DNA of 64,000 bases from Paenibacillus thiaminolyticus (GTDB taxonomy: Bacteria > Bacillota > Bacilli > Paenibacillales > Paenibacillaceae), in the NCBI RefSeq assembly GCF_007066085.1, contig NZ_CP041405.1, positions 930,001 through 994,000 on the forward strand, given 5' to 3'. This document shows, piece after piece, positions 25,447 to 34,521 of the stretch. The notes below the pieces were generated by a model. That model ran no database searches. It worked only from the letters and a program-made list of their open reading frames with translations, and was not told the origin of the DNA. The position numbers and the translations under genes are program-made. Position 1 is the stretch's first letter, and each line of letters starts with the position of its first letter.

Positions 25447-26484
25447 TCAGCCTAAATAACGATGATACAGCTTCCTGGCCGTAACCGAATCGGATGTTCC
25501 ATGGACTAAAGCGCGCCCGTCCGCAAAAATAACGATACGCTGCTCCCCGTCCTCGACTTGAACAAGATACGGATTCGACGCCACCCGCTTCCCGCTTCTC
25601 CGCAAGGTTCGGGCCAATTCATCCAGATCCACGCCGGAACGCTGCGGAGGACGAATCGATACCGTGGTGCGCCCGCACAGCACTTCCGTTTTCCAGGCGG
25701 CCTCGCTCCGCAAATACGGATACGTGCGATGCGTGCCGCAAGTCGGACATGAAGCATCCCGCTTCTCCGCGTGAATCCGGAACGACTGGAAGGTGTTGGA
25801 CCACTGATCGAACACTGTATACCGGTCAGACATGCACGCGTGATTGCCTGACAACCACTTGATCGCTTCTCCGGCCTGCAGGGCCACGACCATCTGCACG
25901 GCTGGCGCGATGACGCCATCCCGATCGCAAGTGGCCGCGCCGAGCGGAACGCGCGATAACAAGCAGTGCAGGCATGGCGTGTCCTGCGGCATGAAATTAT
26001 AAGTCACCCCATAGCTTCCCGAGCATGCCCCATGAATCCAGGGTACATCGTAGCAATAAGCAATATCGTTCAAGATAAAGCGAAGCTCGTAATTATCCGT
26101 TGCGTCCATAATCAGATCGATAGGAGACGAATCGAACAGCTCCTTCAGTCCGGCTGCGCCGCAATCCATCACATGCGCCCGAATATCGATGTCCGAGTTG
26201 ATCTGCCGCAGCCGGCGGGCTGCCGCGATGGCCTTCGGCGCCTGCTCCGCCGCGTCTTGCTCATCATAGAGCGTCTGCCGCTGCAGATTGCTCCATTCCA
26301 CTACATCCCGATCAATGATTGTCATGATCCCGACACCGGCCCGCGCCAAGATGTCCGCGATTCCCGATCCGAGCGCCCCCGCGCCGACGATCAAGACATG
26401 CTTGCGCCCCAGCTTCGCCTGCCCTGCGGGGCCGATCGGCTGAAAGCTTTGCTGTCTGCTATATCTGTGTCTCGCTTCGCCCAC
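25447..26484 (-). CDS. moeB: Molybdopterin-synthase adenylyltransferase (MoeB/ThiF family)
   Basis: 345 aa. N-terminal E1-like domain: HVLIVGAGALGSGIADILARAG (nucleotide binding), DRDVVEWSNLQRQTLY, DATDNYELRFILND. Zinc ligands are CLHC and CPTC. The C-terminal ~90 residues form an extra domain past the usual MoeB length (~250) that resembles the short C-terminal MoeZ/MoeB region but lacks a clear rhodanese active-site Cys. It activates MoaD. It overlaps the mobA 3' end by 26 nt. Confidence 0.93.
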   Translation of the reverse strand: MGEARHRYSRQQSFQPIGPAGQAKLGRKHVLIVGAGALGSGIADILARAGVGIMTIIDRDVVEWSNLQRQTLYDEQDAAEQAPKAIAAARRLRQINSDIDIRAHVMDCGAAGLKELFDSSPIDLIMDATDNYELRFILNDIAYCYDVPWIHGACSGSYGVTYNFMPQDTPCLHCLLSRVPLGAATCDRDGVIAPAVQMVVALQAGEAIKWLSGNHACMSDRYTVFDQWSNTFQSFRIHAEKRDASCPTCGTHRTYPYLRSEAAWKTEVLCGRTTVSIRPPQRSGVDLDELARTLRRSGKRVASNPYLVQVEDGEQRIVIFADGRALVHGTSDSVTARKLYHRYLG

Positions 26485-27115
26485 GGCCGCTCTCCTCCTT
26501 CCACGCTGACGCTTGGGCGCATTCGTTCAGCAATGCTTCATACTGCCCGGGCGTGTCCACATCGCGGATGAAATCAAGCGGGATGCGAGCCCGGATCCAC
26601 TCCTCCTCCGCAATCCCGAGCCAACGGCATGACTCGAGCAGTCCCGACAGCCGATGCCGCCCTGCTCGAATCCGTTCCGTAATAATCGGCAGCAGGGGCC
26701 GGGGACGATAAAGAGCATGCAGCATTTGATGGCTTCCTTCCGCGATCGGCAGCACCGCATCATAATCGCCTTCCTGGGCGCGGCGCCGCATCCACTCCGC
26801 AGCCTGGGCGGAGATCGCGGGGTAATCGCATCCGACCACCCAAGCATACTCCGTCGGCACGATGCGGAACGCGGCATGCAGGCCGCTCAACGGGCCGCGG
26901 CCCGGATAGATATCAGACACATACTGAACATTAGCCAATAATCCGGTATACAATGCCGGATCTGGCGTAACCACAAGGATAGAGCGGCACAGCTCGCGCA
27001 TGCGGCACACCTGCTGTTCGATGAACGTGTCTCCCTGGATTCGGAGCAATGCTTTGTTCATGCCGTTCATCCGCGAATTGCGCCCCCCTGCCAAAATGAC
27101 GCCGCTTACTGTCAT
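26459..27115 (-). CDS. mobA: Molybdenum cofactor guanylyltransferase
   Basis: 218 aa with the GTP-binding start GVILAGGRNSRMNGMNKALL, PGRGPLSGLHAA, WVVGCDYPAIS and DVDTPGQYEALL. It attaches GMP to Mo-molybdopterin to give the bis-MGD cofactor that NarG uses. It is the first Mo gene after narI (48 nt gap). Confidence 0.95.
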   Translation of the reverse strand: MTVSGVILAGGRNSRMNGMNKALLRIQGDTFIEQQVCRMRELCRSILVVTPDPALYTGLLANVQYVSDIYPGRGPLSGLHAAFRIVPTEYAWVVGCDYPAISAQAAEWMRRRAQEGDYDAVLPIAEGSHQMLHALYRPRPLLPIITERIRAGRHRLSGLLESCRWLGIAEEEWIRARIPLDFIRDVDTPGQYEALLNECAQASAWKEESGRGRSETQI

Positions 27116-27163
27116 GGTCCGCCTCCTTCCGCGCTGCGCCCTCCTAAGCCCGCAAGCTTCCGT

Positions 27164-27844
27164 CTATTTTCTCCTTCTATACAAGACATAACTCCGTCTC
27201 CAATATTTAATCGGCATGCTCAACATGTGAACAAGCCTCGTAAACGGGAACACGCCGAATAGCCCCAGACCGAGGATGATATGAATTTTAAAAATATAGG
27301 GTACATCCTTCATCAATATGCCCTCCGGCGTGAAGGTCAACACGCCGCGAATCCAAGGCGCGATCGTCTCCCGGTAATCGAATCCGCTGCGGCTCGTCGC
27401 ATTGAATAAGGTCGCCCCCATGCCAACGACGACGATAATCGTAAGCAGAATGATCGACAGCATATCGCCGAAGCTGCTCGTACGCCGGATACGCCGATCC
27501 GTCAAGCGTCGCAGCAGCAGGATAATGCAGCCAACGAGCGTCATCAGGCCGGCGGCGGAGCCGAGCACAATCGCCACGGTATGATACAAATGATCGCTGA
27601 TCCCGATGGACTCCAGCCACGGCTTCGGAATAAGGAGTCCGCCGATATGCCCGAGCAAGACGAGCATGATACCGGCATGGAACAGATTGCTGCCCCATCT
27701 CAGTTTTTTCTTCTCCAGTACTTCGCTCGACTTGGCTGTCCAACCGAACTGATCCGTCTGGTAGCGGTAATACAACCCGACCAGAAAAATAATGAGAATG
27801 ATATACGGGTAAATCACCCAGAAAAACTGATCGCCGAACGTCAT
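27164..27844 (-). CDS. narI: Respiratory nitrate reductase gamma subunit (cytochrome b)
   Basis: 226 aa, five membrane helices, with His residues in LFHAGIMLVLLGHIGG and in KIHIILGLGLFGVFPFTRLVHMLS placed as ligands of the two b hemes. It takes electrons from menaquinol and passes them to NarH at the inner membrane face. It starts at an ATGA overlap with narJ. Confidence 0.97.
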   Translation of the reverse strand: MTFGDQFFWVIYPYIILIIFLVGLYYRYQTDQFGWTAKSSEVLEKKKLRWGSNLFHAGIMLVLLGHIGGLLIPKPWLESIGISDHLYHTVAIVLGSAAGLMTLVGCIILLLRRLTDRRIRRTSSFGDMLSIILLTIIVVVGMGATLFNATSRSGFDYRETIAPWIRGVLTFTPEGILMKDVPYIFKIHIILGLGLFGVFPFTRLVHMLSMPIKYWRRSYVLYRRRK

Positions 27845-28542
27845 TGCGTTGCCCCCCTTCCGGCAGCTTCCGCGTCATCCTTCCGGAACACCGGGGCGCC
27901 TCCGTATCCTGCCGCCGCCCACATCGGACCGCAGCCCGCAGCCATCCCGCCGGCGCTCGCGCACCCCGCAGGCGGTTCGAAGCGGACAGAACCTTCGGTC
28001 ACCCCGGATTGGTCGAGCATCAGCATGATCGCATGCAGTACATGTTGATACGGACTGTCCACGGCAACGAGCGCTTCCCGTATGCCTTCCAGCGCATCCT
28101 TGAAGGAGAATAATAAGCCCGCTCCTGTATCGCCTTCCGCGACAGCCGCATATTCAAGCATTAGCGGCAAGTAATCCGGCAGTTCCTCGGTGGCGAGGAT
28201 CATATTCTCTTGTTCATAGATCTGCTTCAGCTTCAGCAATGCCGGGCCGCGCTCGCGATCCTCGCCGAGCTGTCCATAGGTCAAGTACAGATTCGTTTTC
28301 TTGCCAAAATCAAATGTCTTCACATATTGCTCCGTCACCGCCTCCGCATCCATCCCCGCAAATCCGGCGATGCACTCGCCTGCCAGCTGAATCAACCGCT
28401 CGTTCATCTCCGTGCTGTCCTGCTGCAGCAGCTCGCACCAGCTTACATAGATGTCATCCGCCGCCTCATGCCACTCGTCATCCGGGTATTGCAGCAAGCA
28501 CGACAGCATCATCCAACTCGAACGCCGCACTATCTCGTTCAT
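27841..28542 (-). CDS. narJ: Nitrate reductase assembly chaperone
   Basis: 233 aa, mostly helical, with MMLSCLLQYPDDEWHEA, KTFDFGKKTNLYLTYGQLGEDRERGPALLKL (NarJ/TorD signature) and DYLPLMLEYAAV. It inserts the Mo cofactor into NarG and does not stay in the enzyme. The C-terminal ~45 residues are Gly/Ala rich and probably disordered. Confidence 0.95.
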   Translation of the reverse strand: MNEIVRRSSWMMLSCLLQYPDDEWHEAADDIYVSWCELLQQDSTEMNERLIQLAGECIAGFAGMDAEAVTEQYVKTFDFGKKTNLYLTYGQLGEDRERGPALLKLKQIYEQENMILATEELPDYLPLMLEYAAVAEGDTGAGLLFSFKDALEGIREALVAVDSPYQHVLHAIMLMLDQSGVTEGSVRFEPPAGCASAGGMAAGCGPMWAAAGYGGAPVFRKDDAEAAGRGATQ

Positions 28543-28583
28543 GAGCTCTCCCCTTTCACTGATTGGTACAACGCATCACCGCT

Positions 28584-30053
28584 CTATCCTCCGCAAGGCC
28601 CCGGGCCGCCCATCATATTCGAGAAGCCGCATGCGCCCTGCTCGCTGTACAGATCCGCGAATTGTTCCCGATGCGCTGACGGAATGACGAACCGATCTTC
28701 ATATTTGGCAATCGCCAGCAAGCGGTACATCTCTTCCACTTCCTGCTCGCCGATGCTTAACTCCTCCAGCAGTCCCCGATCCGGCTCCTTCCCCAAATGG
28801 AGAACACGCATATGCGATCGCATCACCGCCATCTTCTTCAGTACCCGCTTGACGATCCCGGTATCTCCCGCGGTTAGCAAGTTCGCAAGATATTGCACCG
28901 GAATGCGCATATCCTCTATCGCCGGGAATATATCATCTGCCGACGCGGCCGCGCCTTTGCCCTCCACCATATTCGTAATCGGGCTAAGCGGCGGCACATA
29001 CCATACCATCGGCAGCGTGCGGTATTCCGGGTGCAGAGGAAGCGCGATCTTCCATTCCACGGCCATCTTGTAAATGGGCGACTGCCGGGCCGCTTCCATC
29101 CAATCTCCCGGAATGCCGGCTTCACGCGCAGCCGCAATCACTTCCGGATCATGCGGATCAAGGAATATGCCGAGCTGCGCTTCATATAATTGCTTCTCGT
29201 CCGTAACCGAAGCCGCTTCTTCCACGCGGTCCGCATCATAGAGCATGACGCCCAGATAGCGGATCCGGCCGACGCAGGTCTCCGAGCATATCGTCGGCAG
29301 ACCCTGCTCGATGCGCGGGAAGCATAGCGTGCATTTTTCCGCCTTGTTCGTCTGCCAATTGAAGTAGACTTTCTTATACGGGCAGCTCGACACGCAGAAC
29401 CGCCACGAGCGGCAGGCATTCTGATCGACGAGCACGATGCCGTCCTCGTCCCGCTTGTACATGGCGCCCGACGGACAGCTAGATACGCAGGGAGGATTGA
29501 CGCAATGCTCGCAGATGCGCGGCAAATACATCATGAACACCTGCTCGAACTCCATTCGCACGGCTTCCTGAATGCCGGCCATATCCGGATCCAGCAGCCC
29601 GGTATCGTGGGCGCCTGCCAGATCGTCTTCCCAGTTCGGTCCCCAGTTCAGTTCCATATATTCCCCGGTTATTTGCGACTTCGGCCGCGCGACAGGCTGG
29701 TGCTTCCGTTCAGGACTTTGCTGAAGCTTCTCGTAGTCGTAATCCCACGGCTCATAATAATCATCGATCGTCGGCTGATCCGGGTTGTGGAAAATATTCA
29801 TCAACCGCTTGGCGCGGCTGCCGGAGCGAAGCTCCAGCTTCCCGTTTTTGAGCACCCAGCCGCCTTTATAGCGGTCCTGATTTTCCCATTGTTTCGGGTA
29901 ACCGATCCCTGGCTTCGTCTCCACATTGTTGAACCACATATACTCGGCGCCTTTGCGGTTCGTCCACGTATTTTTGCATGTGACCGAGCAGGTATGACAG
30001 CCAATGCATTTGTCCAGGTTCATCACCATGCCAATCTGCGCTTTAATCTTCAA
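28584..30053 (-). CDS. narH: Respiratory nitrate reductase beta subunit (iron-sulfur)
   Basis: 489 aa with four Cys groups for one 3Fe-4S and three 4Fe-4S clusters: CIGCHTCSVTCKNTW, CEHCVNPPCVSSCPSG, CRSWRFCVSSCPYKK (Trp in place of a Cys, the 3Fe-4S type) and CTLCFPRIEQGLPTICSETC. It carries electrons from NarI to NarG. The C-terminus is Cys/Gly rich (GACGFSNMMGGPGPCGG). It overlaps the end of narG by 11 nt. Confidence 0.97.
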   Translation of the reverse strand: MKIKAQIGMVMNLDKCIGCHTCSVTCKNTWTNRKGAEYMWFNNVETKPGIGYPKQWENQDRYKGGWVLKNGKLELRSGSRAKRLMNIFHNPDQPTIDDYYEPWDYDYEKLQQSPERKHQPVARPKSQITGEYMELNWGPNWEDDLAGAHDTGLLDPDMAGIQEAVRMEFEQVFMMYLPRICEHCVNPPCVSSCPSGAMYKRDEDGIVLVDQNACRSWRFCVSSCPYKKVYFNWQTNKAEKCTLCFPRIEQGLPTICSETCVGRIRYLGVMLYDADRVEEAASVTDEKQLYEAQLGIFLDPHDPEVIAAAREAGIPGDWMEAARQSPIYKMAVEWKIALPLHPEYRTLPMVWYVPPLSPITNMVEGKGAAASADDIFPAIEDMRIPVQYLANLLTAGDTGIVKRVLKKMAVMRSHMRVLHLGKEPDRGLLEELSIGEQEVEEMYRLLAIAKYEDRFVIPSAHREQFADLYSEQGACGFSNMMGGPGPCGG

Positions 30054-33000
30054 GCCAGTTCACCTCCTGCAGTTTGCGAATCACGACGTACAAGTCGCGC
30101 TGGTTGCCCGTTGGCCCGTAATAGTTGAAGCCATAGCTCAATTGCGCATAGCCGCCTATCATATGCGTCGGCTTCACATGAATTCGCGTCGGACTGTTAT
30201 GCGTTCCGCCGCGCGTCGCCGAGACATCGGTCGCGGGCACATTAATCGTCCGATCCTGGGCATGATGCATGAAGGCCATGCCCCGCGGCATCCGGTGCGT
30301 CAGTACCGCCCGGGCTACGACAGCGCCGTTCTGATTGAAGCATTCAATCCAGTCATTATCCTGAATCTCCGCGCTTGCCGCGTCATCCTTATTCATCCAG
30401 ATCGTCGGACCGCCCCGGAACAAGGTCAGCATCGGGAGCGAATCGTAATACATGCTGTGAATGGACCATTTGCTGTGCGGGGTCATGAAGTTCAGCACGA
30501 CTTCCTTGCCCTTCACGCCCGGACGCTGCTTCACGCTGTGGAACGGCGCATGCTTCAAGGTCGGCTTGAAGATCGCCATATTCTCGCCGAACTCGGTCAA
30601 TAATTCATGATCGAGATAGAAATGCTGGCGTCCCGTCAGCGTCCGGAACGGAATCAGCCGTTCGATATTCGTCGTAAACGGCGAATACCGTCGTCCATGC
30701 TGCTCCGACCCGCTGAATGCCGGAGAGGTGATGACCGTCTTCGGCTTCGCCGTAATATCCTCGAAGGTGAACCGGTCTTCGATTCGATCCTCCGCCAGAT
30801 CGGTCAGCTTCAGCGCCGTCTTGCGCTCCAGCGCTTCCCATGCCTTGACCGCCATCTTCCCGTTGCTCGTCGATGACAGCGTCAAGATCGCTTCCGCCAC
30901 CTGGCGATCGGTGATGAGCTGCGGACATCCCGCTCCGGCACCCGCGTCCTTCGTCACGCCATTCACTTTCTTCAGCAGCTCGTATTCTTCGGCGGCAGAC
31001 CAGTTCATGCCCTTAATGCCGTAGGGCTTCTCTTTCACATTCGGCCCGAGCGAGATCATTTTCTTATACACTTGCGTATAATCCCGTTCCACGACGACGA
31101 ATCTCGGCATCGTCTTGCCTGGAATTGCCTCGATCTCCTGCTTGCTCCAATCGCGTATCTTGCCCTGCGGCTGGGCCAGTTCATCCGGCGTGTCATGCTG
31201 CAATGGCATGGCAACGACATCTGTGACGGGACCTGCGAATTCGGCCTGCGCCATCTCGGAGAATATCTTCGCAATCGTCTTGAACGTCTCCCAGTCCGAC
31301 TTCGATTCCCATAGCGGCGGCACCGCCGGATTGAACGGGTGAATAAATGGATGCATATCGGTGGAGGACAAGTCGCTCTTCTCGTACCAGGTCGCTGCCG
31401 GGAGCACGATGTCGGAATAGACGGCCGTTCCCGACATGCGGAAGTCGATATCGACCATCAGGTCCAGCTTGCCCTTGGAGGCTTCTTCCCGCCAGGCGAT
31501 CTCTTGCGGCCGAATCGCCTCCTGATCATCATTCAGCAGGCCGTTATGCGTGCCAAGCAGATGCTTCAGGAAATACTCATGCCCCTTCCCGGAGCTGGAG
31601 ATCAGATTGGCGCGCCAGACGAACATCACCTTGGGATGGTTCGAAGCCGCGTCCGGATCCTCGATCGCGAACGATAGTGTGCGATTCTTCAGCCGCTGCG
31701 CGACATACTGCGCGATCTCCTCATTCGTGCTCAGACCATGCTCCTGCGCCTGGGCGCTCAACGTGAGTGAATTCTCGTTGAATTGCGGGTAGGAAGGCAG
31801 CCAGCCCAGCCGGGCCGCGAGCACATTATAGTCGGCATAATGCGTATAGCGGGCCTTATCTACAAGCGGTGACGTATGCCCGTCCACCGGGTTCGATTCG
31901 TAGCGCCACTGATCCGTCGCGAAGTAGAAGAACGAAGTTCCGTTCTGCTGCCGCGGAGGCATCGTCCAGTCGCGGGCGAAGGCAACCGTGGCCCAGCCTT
32001 CCGCCGGGCGCAGCTTCTCCTGTCCTACATAGTGCGCCCAACCGCCGCCGTTCACGCCTTGACAGCCCGTCATGATGACGAGGTTCAGGATGCTGCGGTA
32101 GATCGTATCGGAGTTGTACCAGTGGTTGATGCCCGCTCCGACAATAATCATCGATCGTCCCTGGCTGTCGATCGCGTTCTGCGCGAATTCGCGGGCAATC
32201 TGCGTGACTGAGGCGCGATCTACGCCGGTTATCGCCTCTTGCCAAGCCGGCGTGCATGCGATGCCCGCCTCATCGTAGCGGCTCGTCCCGTCCGGATCGA
32301 CGCCATATTGCGCCAAGGTAAGATCGTACACGGTTGTTACGCGATACTCGGTTCCATCCGCCGAAGTCACGGTCCGGTACGGTACGATGCGTGACACCGT
32401 TTTTTTGCCTTCATCATCGAAATAAGGCAGCATCAGCTCCAGGCGGCCGTCGGCGTTAGCGCCGAGACCGAGCTGCGGGACAATCTCCTCGCCCGTTATC
32501 GTATCGATAAGCTCCAGATTCCAGTTGCCCTCTTCGCCCCAACGCGAGCCGATCGTGCCGTTCGGAATATGCAATTGGCCGGTGTTCTCCCCGACCATCA
32601 CCGTCTTCCACTCCGCATTGTTCGTCTCGACGCCGAGATCATGCGCATTCAGGAAGCGATCCGCCTTGTAGTTCCCGTCTTGTTCCGCCAGGATGACGAG
32701 GAAAGGAAAATCTGTATATTTTTTCACATAATGTTCGAAATAAGGGGTCCGCTGCTTGACATAGAACTCGCTCAAAATGACATGCCCCATCGCCATGGCC
32801 AACGCACCGTCCGTTCCCTGCTTGGCAGGCAGCCATTCATCCGCGAAGCGAACGAACTCCGCATAATCCGGACTGACGGATACGACCTTCGTCCCGCGAT
32901 AGCGGGCTTCCGTCATGAAGTGCGCATCCGGTGTGCGCGTCATAGGCAGGTTCGAGCCCCATACGAGCAAATAACTGGAATTATACCAATCGCTGCTCTC

Positions 33001-33723
33001 CGGCACGTCGGTCTGATCGCCCCAGATCTGCGGCGAAGCCGGCGGAAGATCCGCATACCAATCATAGAAGCTGAGCAGCGGCGATCCGATCAGGGACAGA
33101 AAACGCGACCCTGCCGCGTAGCTGACCATGGACATGGCAGGGATAGGGGAAAAGCCGAAGATCCGATCCGGTCCGTATTGCTTAATCGTATACAGCATCG
33201 ACGCAGAAATGATCTCCGCCGCCTCTTCCCAAGTCGTCCGTACCATGCCGCCTTTGCCGCGGGCTGACTTGTAGGCAGACTTCTTCTGCTCGTCCTCGAC
33301 GATGGAAGCCCATGCGCTCACCGGATCATCCTTCTCCTTGCGCGCCTCGCGCCATAGCTGAAGCAGCTTGCCGCGAATATACGGGTACTTCACGCGCAGC
33401 GGGCTATAGAGATACCAGGAGAAGCTGGCTCCGCGGGGACAGCCGCGCGGTTCGAATTCCGGCATATCCGGTCCGGTCGTCGGATAGTCCGTCTGCTGCG
33501 TCTCCCACGTGACGATGCCGTCCTTGACGAAGATCTTCCAGCTGCAAGATCCGGTGCAGTTGACCCCATGCGTAGAGCGTACCACCTTGTCATGCTGCCA
33601 GCGGCTGCGGTACATGTCTTCCCACGTCCGATCGGCCGGCGATACTTCACTCCAGCCTTCCGCGTTCGTCTCCCGCTTGCGGAAAAATTTCAGCTTCTGC
33701 AGTAGCGGATTGCTCTTTTTCAT
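30043..33723 (-). CDS. narG: Respiratory nitrate reductase alpha subunit (molybdenum catalytic)
   Basis: 1226 aa, normal length. The N-terminal 4Fe-4S site is HGVNCTGSCSWKIF..PRGCPRG, with His as first ligand. WYADLPPASPQIWGDQTDVPE covers the region of the Asp molybdenum ligand, and bis-MGD-binding segments run through the chain. It reduces nitrate to nitrite in the cytoplasm as part of membrane NarGHI. ATG 33723 has AAGGGG 10 nt upstream. A conserved paired palindrome lies 64 bp upstream, also found before narK, and likely ties it to NreC. Confidence 0.98.
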   Translation of the reverse strand: MKKSNPLLQKLKFFRKRETNAEGWSEVSPADRTWEDMYRSRWQHDKVVRSTHGVNCTGSCSWKIFVKDGIVTWETQQTDYPTTGPDMPEFEPRGCPRGASFSWYLYSPLRVKYPYIRGKLLQLWREARKEKDDPVSAWASIVEDEQKKSAYKSARGKGGMVRTTWEEAAEIISASMLYTIKQYGPDRIFGFSPIPAMSMVSYAAGSRFLSLIGSPLLSFYDWYADLPPASPQIWGDQTDVPESSDWYNSSYLLVWGSNLPMTRTPDAHFMTEARYRGTKVVSVSPDYAEFVRFADEWLPAKQGTDGALAMAMGHVILSEFYVKQRTPYFEHYVKKYTDFPFLVILAEQDGNYKADRFLNAHDLGVETNNAEWKTVMVGENTGQLHIPNGTIGSRWGEEGNWNLELIDTITGEEIVPQLGLGANADGRLELMLPYFDDEGKKTVSRIVPYRTVTSADGTEYRVTTVYDLTLAQYGVDPDGTSRYDEAGIACTPAWQEAITGVDRASVTQIAREFAQNAIDSQGRSMIIVGAGINHWYNSDTIYRSILNLVIMTGCQGVNGGGWAHYVGQEKLRPAEGWATVAFARDWTMPPRQQNGTSFFYFATDQWRYESNPVDGHTSPLVDKARYTHYADYNVLAARLGWLPSYPQFNENSLTLSAQAQEHGLSTNEEIAQYVAQRLKNRTLSFAIEDPDAASNHPKVMFVWRANLISSSGKGHEYFLKHLLGTHNGLLNDDQEAIRPQEIAWREEASKGKLDLMVDIDFRMSGTAVYSDIVLPAATWYEKSDLSSTDMHPFIHPFNPAVPPLWESKSDWETFKTIAKIFSEMAQAEFAGPVTDVVAMPLQHDTPDELAQPQGKIRDWSKQEIEAIPGKTMPRFVVVERDYTQVYKKMISLGPNVKEKPYGIKGMNWSAAEEYELLKKVNGVTKDAGAGAGCPQLITDRQVAEAILTLSSTSNGKMAVKAWEALERKTALKLTDLAEDRIEDRFTFEDITAKPKTVITSPAFSGSEQHGRRYSPFTTNIERLIPFRTLTGRQHFYLDHELLTEFGENMAIFKPTLKHAPFHSVKQRPGVKGKEVVLNFMTPHSKWSIHSMYYDSLPMLTLFRGGPTIWMNKDDAASAEIQDNDWIECFNQNGAVVARAVLTHRMPRGMAFMHHAQDRTINVPATDVSATRGGTHNSPTRIHVKPTHMIGGYAQLSYGFNYYGPTGNQRDLYVVIRKLQEVNWLED

Positions 33724-33755
33724 GCGTTCATCCCCTTGCTCGTTATTCTAGCTCT

Positions 33756-33820
33756 ATTGTAAGGGCTGGCCTGCGGCCAAAAGAGAGGGGAACTCCCCCA
33801 TTCTGGCGAGGGAATTCCCC
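33756..33820 (-). promoter_or_regulatory. narG promoter region with paired palindrome (putative NreC site)
   Basis: Read on the plus strand, GGGGAACTCCCC (33787-33798) and GGGAATTCCCC (33810-33820) flank ATTCTGGCGAG. On the minus strand TACAAT (33761-33756) is a fair -10 with no good -35, as expected for an activator-dependent promoter. The same pair stands before narK (37438-37472) at nearly the same distance from the start codon. Confidence 0.7.
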
Positions 33821-33842
33821 AAGTTTGCTGTCGGCAAGCGAT

Positions 33843-34484
33843 TCACTTCATCGTGCGGGAGGCAGACATCGTTCGGGAGCAGAGCGATCTGCAGACGGAT
33901 AGCGCCCTGTCCAGCACCGCTTCTTCATCGCAGATCGAGAGGAGAGGAGGAAGGGAGCCGTCGGACTCCCCGTTCATGGCGGCTTCAGGGGAGAACCAGC
34001 TGATCCATAGACGCACGTTTGTCGTCTCCTGGATGAGATCCGACAGCTGCGCGGGGTCACGGACGAGCGCGATCTTCGGAAAAGGCTCCCGCTTGAAGCC
34101 TTCGGCAATGACGATATCGACGCGGCCGCACATGCATACGGCAATGTCAGACAGCGATGTCGGCGCTTGCCGCATCCATCGGGTCGCCTTCCCGGATGTG
34201 AGCACGGTCTCGACCGCCCCATGCTCCAGGTGGCGCGCGCTGTCCGTGCCTGCGTCATCGAGCGTGAATTGATGGGCATCGCGCTTCGCCGTTCCGACCC
34301 GGTACCCCTCTTCCGTCAGTGCGGCGATCAGCTTGCAGGCCAACGTCGTCTTGCCGCTGTTCTTATATCCTACAATTTGCACAACAGCCGCTTGCGGGGC
34401 ACTCTGTTGCATGCTCTCCCGCTGAAGCCAATGCCGTTCGGCGGCTGTCCCGCCATCAGCACTTGTGACGTCTGGAGTTCCCAT
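33843..34484 (-). CDS. mobB: Molybdopterin-guanine dinucleotide biosynthesis adaptor MobB
   Basis: About 213 aa from ATG 34484, with AAGGAGG ~13 nt upstream. The frame is open further to 34538. The P-loop is VQIVGYKNSGKTTLACKLI. RVGTAKRDAHQF, DSARHLEHGAVETVLTSG and DIVIAEGFKREPFPKI are typical MobB segments. It binds GTP and assists MobA. It overlaps or closely follows moeA and lies just before narG. Confidence 0.92.
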   Translation of the reverse strand: MGTPDVTSADGGTAAERHWLQRESMQQSAPQAAVVQIVGYKNSGKTTLACKLIAALTEEGYRVGTAKRDAHQFTLDDAGTDSARHLEHGAVETVLTSGKATRWMRQAPTSLSDIAVCMCGRVDIVIAEGFKREPFPKIALVRDPAQLSDLIQETTNVRLWISWFSPEAAMNGESDGSLPPLLSICDEEAVLDRALSVCRSLCSRTMSASRTMK

Positions 34485-34521
34485 ACCGTCTCGTCTTCCT
34501 CCTTCCATGAATCCGGCTCCT

